64,000 nucleotides of DNA from Platycnemis pennipes (lineage: Eukaryota > Arthropoda > Insecta > Odonata > Platycnemididae): contig OW121851.1 of assembly GCA_933228895.1 (NCBI GenBank), positions 116,147,271 through 116,211,270 on the forward strand, in the 5' to 3' direction. The notes beneath the pieces were generated by a model. That model did not search any database and was not told the DNA's origin. It saw only the letters and a program-made list of their open reading frames with translations. The position numbers were made by a program, and so were the translations under genes. Below are positions 58,754-64,000 of the stretch, one piece after another. Each line of letters opens with the position of its first letter. The first letter of the stretch is position 1.

Positions 58754-58932
58754 TATCTGTAGCTCTGTTCAGGTTAGAAGTTATTCTGCACAAGCAGACG
58801 GAGTGTGAGAAATACCGAGTTGTGCTTAATAAGCTAGGCATTATGGGAGGACTGCATAAAATTCTAGGTGAAGATCCTGACCGATTAAGCCGCGTCTTTC
58901 CTAAAAGAGCTGACCTTTTTAATAACATTTAA
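58754..58932 (+). CDS. possible lone terminal exon (speculative)
   Basis: A pyrimidine-rich stretch ends in TTCAG at 58772 (alternative TGTAG at 58762). The frame downstream stays open for about 53 codons to a TAA at 58930-58932. It encodes a charged, non-repetitive peptide (e.g. KQTECEKYRVVLNKLG, GEDPDRLSRVFPKRADLF) unlike the compositional frames elsewhere. No AATAAA follows nearby and no domain is recognised. It could be the 3' exon of a gene lying upstream, a processed fragment or chance. Confidence 0.2.
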
Positions 58933-61424
58933 TTGTAGATGATTTCACGTCTTTTCCGTTTTAAAGTGAATTTTAATGTTTTATTTAAAGTAAAACAGAT
59001 TGTGTGTGATGCGAAACGACCATATGTGTGGTGCACGCTTAAATCTAACCCTTACTTAGTACTAGTATATCTAAATGGCGCTTGAAATTTCTAACTTGAC
59101 CACTGACTAATTAGTATGAGGATGATCATATTACCCTTTCATCGAGTGTGGACAATTATCCATTCCTAATTTAAAATTCGAATCACGAGTGCACATGTTC
59201 CTACCGACCGTTCATTCCTGAGTGATATACTGTTGTCGCAAGTGTTTTCGGTCCCCGCCCTTTAGAGTGAATTATGTTTGCTGTGGAGATGGACCCTTTT
59301 AGTCTGTTTATCCTGGGAGTATATTTTTAAATCGATGTTAAATCCATTCTGAACTATTCACTCCACCGAGATCTACTTTATTCATACCACCCGTTGTATC
59401 TTTTCTCTGTCTTTATCATGTATACCAAAGGACGAGTTACATAATTCTAAAGTATAGTTTATTAGTACCCAATAATTTCTTTGTGGAGAGAAATTAAGGG
59501 TCCCATGAATTGAAATATAGTAGGACTCAATGAAAGAATTATAGAATCCCAGATCATTTTCCGAGAGTAATGGGGATCGAGTTTGAATCCCAGCAGGGAA
59601 CAAGTTATTTTATTTATTATCTTGGTCCCCTCTTGAGTACCCTATAAATTTAGTGATAAGACATTTCTTAGAGCATTATTCAGTTTTCTCATATTTTCTA
59701 GTTTGTACAGTAGTGCCATTATTGCCTCTAATGGGAAATTAGCCTTGAGCATTTGTTTTAACGTTGTTTATCAAATATTGTAGAGAATAACTTAATGCTG
59801 TTTCTAAATATGCAATGATGTTTCTCTCTTATAGACGTACAGTTAACACAACGGTATTTTACTTGATTAGTGTATATTATTGCAGTGAATTTTTTTCTTT
59901 CAATCTCTTATAGCTATATTCACAATTTAATTCTAGTCTTAGGTAATTTAGCTGTAATTTAGGTTATTGCACACGCAAGTGTTTGCTTATTCTCTGAGTA
60001 GTTCATTTTAGAGAATGTAAAGTATTTAATACATTCATCTCTATATCTATCATTATCTCTATATCTGTGAATGCATTTGATATTTTAGATTCTTTCGTTT
60101 TTTATGTAACTTCCTTAAATAGGAAGGAGAAGAAATAGAAGACGTTTCTACGAAGTTTATATGTACGTACATTGTTGCCTGGCGTTGTTTTCCTCTTAAA
60201 ATTAATGTCTTCTTTCTCTGGCATTGCGTATGATCGTTAGTCGTGGTAAGCATTTATTGACTTGATGTCCTAAGCCATTGATATTAGGTAAAGTTGGGGT
60301 TATTATTACATTTTACTGCCTCTGAGAAAATCGATATCATCCCTAAAGATTTCAGGACTTAATGGCCTCGGCATAGTTACAGAGTTACTGTCGCTCCTCG
60401 TGGTCGTATCGTGAAATTTGCTTTTCTTCTGGACGTAATGCTGGTATTGCGCTCGAGTGCCGCGCTATCGCAGTCCCAGCTTAGGCTTTTATGGAAGTAG
60501 GTTCCATTCAGTCGAATTGTGTCACAAACGCTAGCATCCCATCGTCTCCTCTTGGAACTCCATTTGATATTTTCCGATACTTCTAGGGTCCCTAAATCTT
60601 TTAATAGATCAGATTTACTTCCAAACTATTTGAGTCTGCCATGTCTCCCCTTCGCGCTGGCAATCGACCTGTGCTCTCCAGTCTAGTCCATTATATTTCT
60701 CCTCCCACGATTGCATGCTCACCCCAAAACCCATCCCCCTTCTGTCTCTCTCTTTTGAACTCCTATCACGTGAAGTTTCTCTGCGCCCCCTCATAGGTCA
60801 TCGTCATACATCCAGCGTGTGTCATGCTTTTAATTAATTTGGGCTTAAATTCTTAATTTATTGGGCTTAAACTTAATGAAATGTCTTAAAGGCGAGCGGT
60901 AGTGTGTGTGGTCTTCTTACGTTTGTGTGTATCATAGCTGCTGCATTGGAAACGTTAATTGATGGCTGTGTCTCTGGAAATATTTGCCTGTATGACGGTT
61001 ATCTTTTGCGATGCTCGTTCATTTGTCTAGGATTATTGGGAGTGCATGTCTTTTTGATGCAGTGTTGGAAATTATACTTTACTTCATCCCTATTTTGCGG
61101 CAGTTGAGAAGTTCATTTCATTATGTAACTACTGAATAATATAAGCCAGTTATAAAATTGGAACATGTGTAACACCCTGAGAATGTTGAAATGGAAACTT
61201 TCATGAAAAACCCGCTGGCTACGATTGCTTGAGAGAGATTGGAAGAATTCTAATGGCACCGCTAGAGTATGTGCTTAAATCCGTGTCCTTCGTCTTCAAG
61301 TAAGTACCTTAGTGATTCCTTCGAAAGGAGAGATAGAAACCGTATTAAGGAGTGTCTATATGTGTATTATGGCCATGAGGGTAAGTCGTCAACTCTTGCC
61401 GTTGGTGAAGGGCACAAAGAATGC
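58933..61424. other. AT-rich, nothing firm
   Basis: A tRNA-like box B (GAGTTTGAATCCC) at 59580-59592 may mark a SINE remnant. Weak local repeats occur at 60040-60070 (TCTCTATATCT doublet) and 60835-60875 (TTGGGCTTAAA doublet). No gene is visible. Confidence 0.45.
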
Positions 61425-61642
61425 AGGTACGGGTTGATGGGGTGGCAAGAGTACTGGCCTCCTATCTCGAAGGCACGGCTTCGAATCCCCCCAGGGGCAC
61501 AGACTTTTCTGTAGGTTACCGTTTGATCCTTCAGTGCTCATTGAAGGGCAGTTCGAGTTCAACTCTCCGTCCTACGGATGGGATGCGGGTTTCTCTCAAC
61601 TTGCGCTTTGTCGCCACAACTGTTGGTCGCCTCCCCTATTAA
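61425..61642 (+). mobile_element. SINE family B
   Basis: The head has box A-like GTGGCAAGAGTACTGG and box B GGCTTCGAATCCCC. The body has CTCCGTCCTACGGATGGGA, and the end TTGGTCGCCTCCCCTATTAAC is equivalent to the 3' end of the minus-strand copy at 17881-18213. Central parts are rearranged or deleted. Confidence 0.75.
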
Positions 61643-61827
61643 CAGCAAGAGCAACGAGTGTTCTTTTGCGATGCCATGCTGCTATTTATTAAAGAATTAT
61701 TGTTCTTCATCTTCCTACTTTCTTCTTATGGTTAAAATTGGTAGTATTTGGCGTGAACTTTCGTAAAAATATACCACGAAAGGGTATAAATTGGATACAT
61801 AAATGGTAGTATTCTAAAGCTATCAAC
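61643..61827. other. spacer
   Basis: AT-rich DNA between a SINE and a tandem duplication. Confidence 0.4.
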
Positions 61828-62262
61828 TTAGAATGTCGTTACCTATTTGTTCTATTCTTCATTGCTACTGTTGTCACCACCATTCGACTTTTTCAGGTCG
61901 GAGGATTTTTGGTACCATCATTGACTGATGTAGCTTGGCCAACTCATATGTAAATATTTTCTCTAACTTGTAACACCTATTAGCGACGTCATTGGTTGGT
62001 GTTTACCCAACATTTTAGCTCTTTTCTTATCAGGTTTTTGATTCCCTTGCTCTAAGAATATCGTTATTCGTTCTATTCTTCATCGCTACAGTTGCCACCA
62101 CCATTCGTCTTTTTCAGGTCGGAGGATTTTTGGTACCATCATTGACCGTGGCCAACTATTATGTATTTTGTCTAACTTCTAACACCTATTAGCCATGTCA
62201 TTGATGGGTGTTATCCCAACATTTTAGCTCTTTTATTATCAGGTTTGTGATCTCCCCTTTGT
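61828..62262 (+). repeat. 0.2-kb direct tandem duplication (two units)
   Basis: Unit 1 is about 61828-62049 and unit 2 about 62050-62262. They share TTCTATTCTTCAT, TTTTTCAGGTCGGAGGATTT, TTGGTACCATCATTGAC, AACACCTATTAGC and CATTTTAGCTCTTTT in the same order. The offset is 222 bp at the start and 209 bp at the end, because unit 2 has lost 13 bp near its middle. No coding potential. Confidence 0.9.
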
Positions 62263-63610
62263 TCGCAAGGCCCTCTCGTGTTTTATTTTTCTTTCCTTCC
62301 CTTTCGATTGCTTTCTGCTCACTTCCTCTTGGTTCCTCTTCTCCAAGAGTTTCCTCCTTACCGCATATTCTCTCATTCGCTCCTCCAGATCTTCTGTGCT
62401 CGCCTCCTCCGGGGCCCGGGAGTCCTTTTGTGTGCGGGGTGGGTAGGGAGAAGTCCCCTCCCTCCCACTCCCCCTCGCCGCCCCCAAGACAAACTCCCGA
62501 GCCTATTCCGCGGCGTGATCGTCATCCCTCCCCACCTCCACTCCCCCTCCCCGCCACCCCAGTCATCCAACAATCCCGAGGACCCCTTTCCCCCTCTCCG
62601 GGTGCGGAATCCTCCCTCCCCCCTTCGTCCTTTCCTTATCATCTCACCTCACTACCCACCCCCATCTCACCCCTTTCTAACCAATCCCACGGAATTCTCT
62701 CTCTCTCTCTGTTCAACCCTTTCCCCCTGCTCATCTCTCCACCTTGCCCATCTCCTGAAGCATCCATCCCATTCCCATTACCATAATAGGAGGCGGAACG
62801 TAATTAAATAATTTTCCTCGGGATCCCCTTATTAAATTACTATCCGGAGTAGTTTTATAGAAATTTCCCGGGCATGTGCATTCGTCCTCCCATCCCTGCT
62901 AGCGCTCCCCGCTTGCTTGTTCTGTCTCCTTATCCGTGGCCCTCCATATCCTCCTCCCAGCCGTCTCCGCCCCCTCCTCCTCACGTCCCCCCTCCCCCCT
63001 CTTCGCGTCTCCGCACGGCTCCTCCTTGGGCCGCGTCTCTGGAGCGCGCGTAGCTGCTCCGCACCGTCCTTCTCACCGCCTCCAACGCCCAATAACCAAG
63101 GAAAAACAACCTCGGGGAGATAAATATCTCATCCTCATTATTGTTATTAAATTGAATAACCCTTGGGGAAGAGAAATTAAACGAAGTTATTCCAGACCGC
63201 GGCCCTGTCTCCAGAACATCCACTGGCAGTTGAATTATTACATCTTCCTCCTCTCCCCCTTTTCTCTCCCCCCCCCCCCCAACCCAGACCCCTTTCGCCC
63301 CATTGCTCTTGTTTCCTCTCCCCTCTCTCGTAATTCCACCCCTTTGCCTTTCCTCTCTCTTTCTTGTGCACCACGTCCTCTCATCTTAATCCACTTCCTC
63401 GTGTGTCACTCTTCTCCGCAGGTCGCTTCCCTCCGGTTTGCAGCTACTACCGTGCTTTCGTCATCCCTCACTCATCCTCTCAACCCTTGTTTCCTCCCCG
63501 TTCTTTGAGTTTGTTCCTCAACTTATTCCCTCCATACTTATTTCGTACCTCATTCACCGAGCGCACGCCCTGTTCTGTCAGAGAGGTGTGCGTCATGTTT
63601 TAATTAAACG
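62263..63610. other. pyrimidine-rich GC island with two AT-rich inserts
   Basis: C/T-rich on plus with poly-C and CT runs (CT at about 62697-62711, C11 at about 63271-63281). Embedded AT-rich patches with TAAT/ATTA cores occur at about 62785-62865 and 63110-63210. Open frames up to 192 codons are Pro/Ser-rich and overlap in several frames on both strands. They are not accepted as genes. Confidence 0.55.
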
Positions 63611-64000
63611 AAATTTCTAATTAATATCTATTATACCTGATTAAATTTTCAGCGCATTTTCAGTATTGAAGTGTTATATTTCTGTCTTCTGGCAAAAAGT
63701 GCCCTTACTGACGGAGTATCTAAAATGTGGTGGGTCTAAAAGTATTAAATTGCTGTGTGAAATGCAATGTTTTTCATGGTAAAATTCGTCGGTTATCTTC
63801 AGCGATTCTTTCTTTCGAATTCCTTACTCCGAGAGGAGAGTAAGGAGTTACTCGCAAAATGCATTTGGCGCTAATTAAAAAAATGCATTTTCCTGCTCTT
63901 CATTTTGGCTTTTATGAAGTGAATTACGTTTCCTGAAAAGGAAAATTTTTAGTATATTTAAGACGCGGGCCTCGTAAGAGACTTGTTTTTGAAGCCCTTT
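63611..64000. other. AT-rich; small hairpin
   Basis: A perfect 9-bp hairpin, TCCTTACTC at 63821-63829 against GAGTAAGGA at 63838-63846. Nothing else recognised before the window ends. Confidence 0.5.

Noticed and set aside
62208..62786. 192- and 177-codon open frames in the last island
   Set aside because: Overlapping Pro/Ser/Leu-rich frames on both strands of a C/T tract, with no domain. The openness comes from the lack of purine-rich stop codons.

Overview
This window looks like 64 kb of non-coding nuclear DNA from an arthropod, most likely a non-model insect. No complete host protein gene can be supported. The eukaryotic and arthropod reading rests on several non-LTR retrotransposons of the endonuclease/reverse-transcriptase kind common in arthropod genomes, a CR1/L2-like LINE, tRNA-headed SINEs with box A/box B promoters, a 5S-rRNA-derived sequence, and abundant microsatellites. 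There is no operon-like gene packing. The open frames present are short. The longest are Pro/Ser-rich or Arg/Gly-rich readings of pyrimidine- or purine-rich tracts, not genes. The species cannot be named from the sequence.

Layout. 0-7.3 kb: a LINE 3' end (minus), a perfect 21-bp inverted repeat, then a large decayed LINE whose RT half (plus) and 5'UTR/endonuclease half (minus) lie tail to tail, then another LINE 3' fragment. 7.3-17.8 kb: gene-free, with GC-rich pyrimidine or purine islands and one SINE. 17.8-24 kb: a TE-dense stretch with a SINE flanked by a near-perfect target duplication, LINE 3' ends, a 79-bp-arm foldback element carrying a hammerhead-ribozyme-like core, and a run of three SINEs. 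25.5-27.4 kb: a 5S rRNA-derived sequence, a 119-bp direct duplication, and a second foldback. 28-29.4 kb: a pyrimidine island. 30-34 kb: a hairpin, a SINE, tRNA-like and LINE fragments. 36.2-39.3 kb: a cluster of palindromic factor sites and a 5'-truncated CR1/L2-like LINE. 41.5-54.1 kb: long GC-rich islands alternating with AT-rich ones rich in homeodomain-type TAAT cores. 55.6-64 kb: SINE and LINE relics, a GC-rich repeat with a minus-strand open frame, a possible lone exon, a 0.2-kb tandem duplication, and a final pyrimidine island.

Functionally the window is best read as an intergenic region or a very long intron. The LINEs (all broken) would have supplied reverse transcriptase. The SINEs are non-autonomous passengers. 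The GC-rich islands with embedded AT-rich blocks are the most likely host regulatory DNA, but nothing in the window proves that. The most unusual items are the foldbacks with hammerhead-like motifs, the 5S-derived sequence and the tail-to-tail LINE rearrangement.
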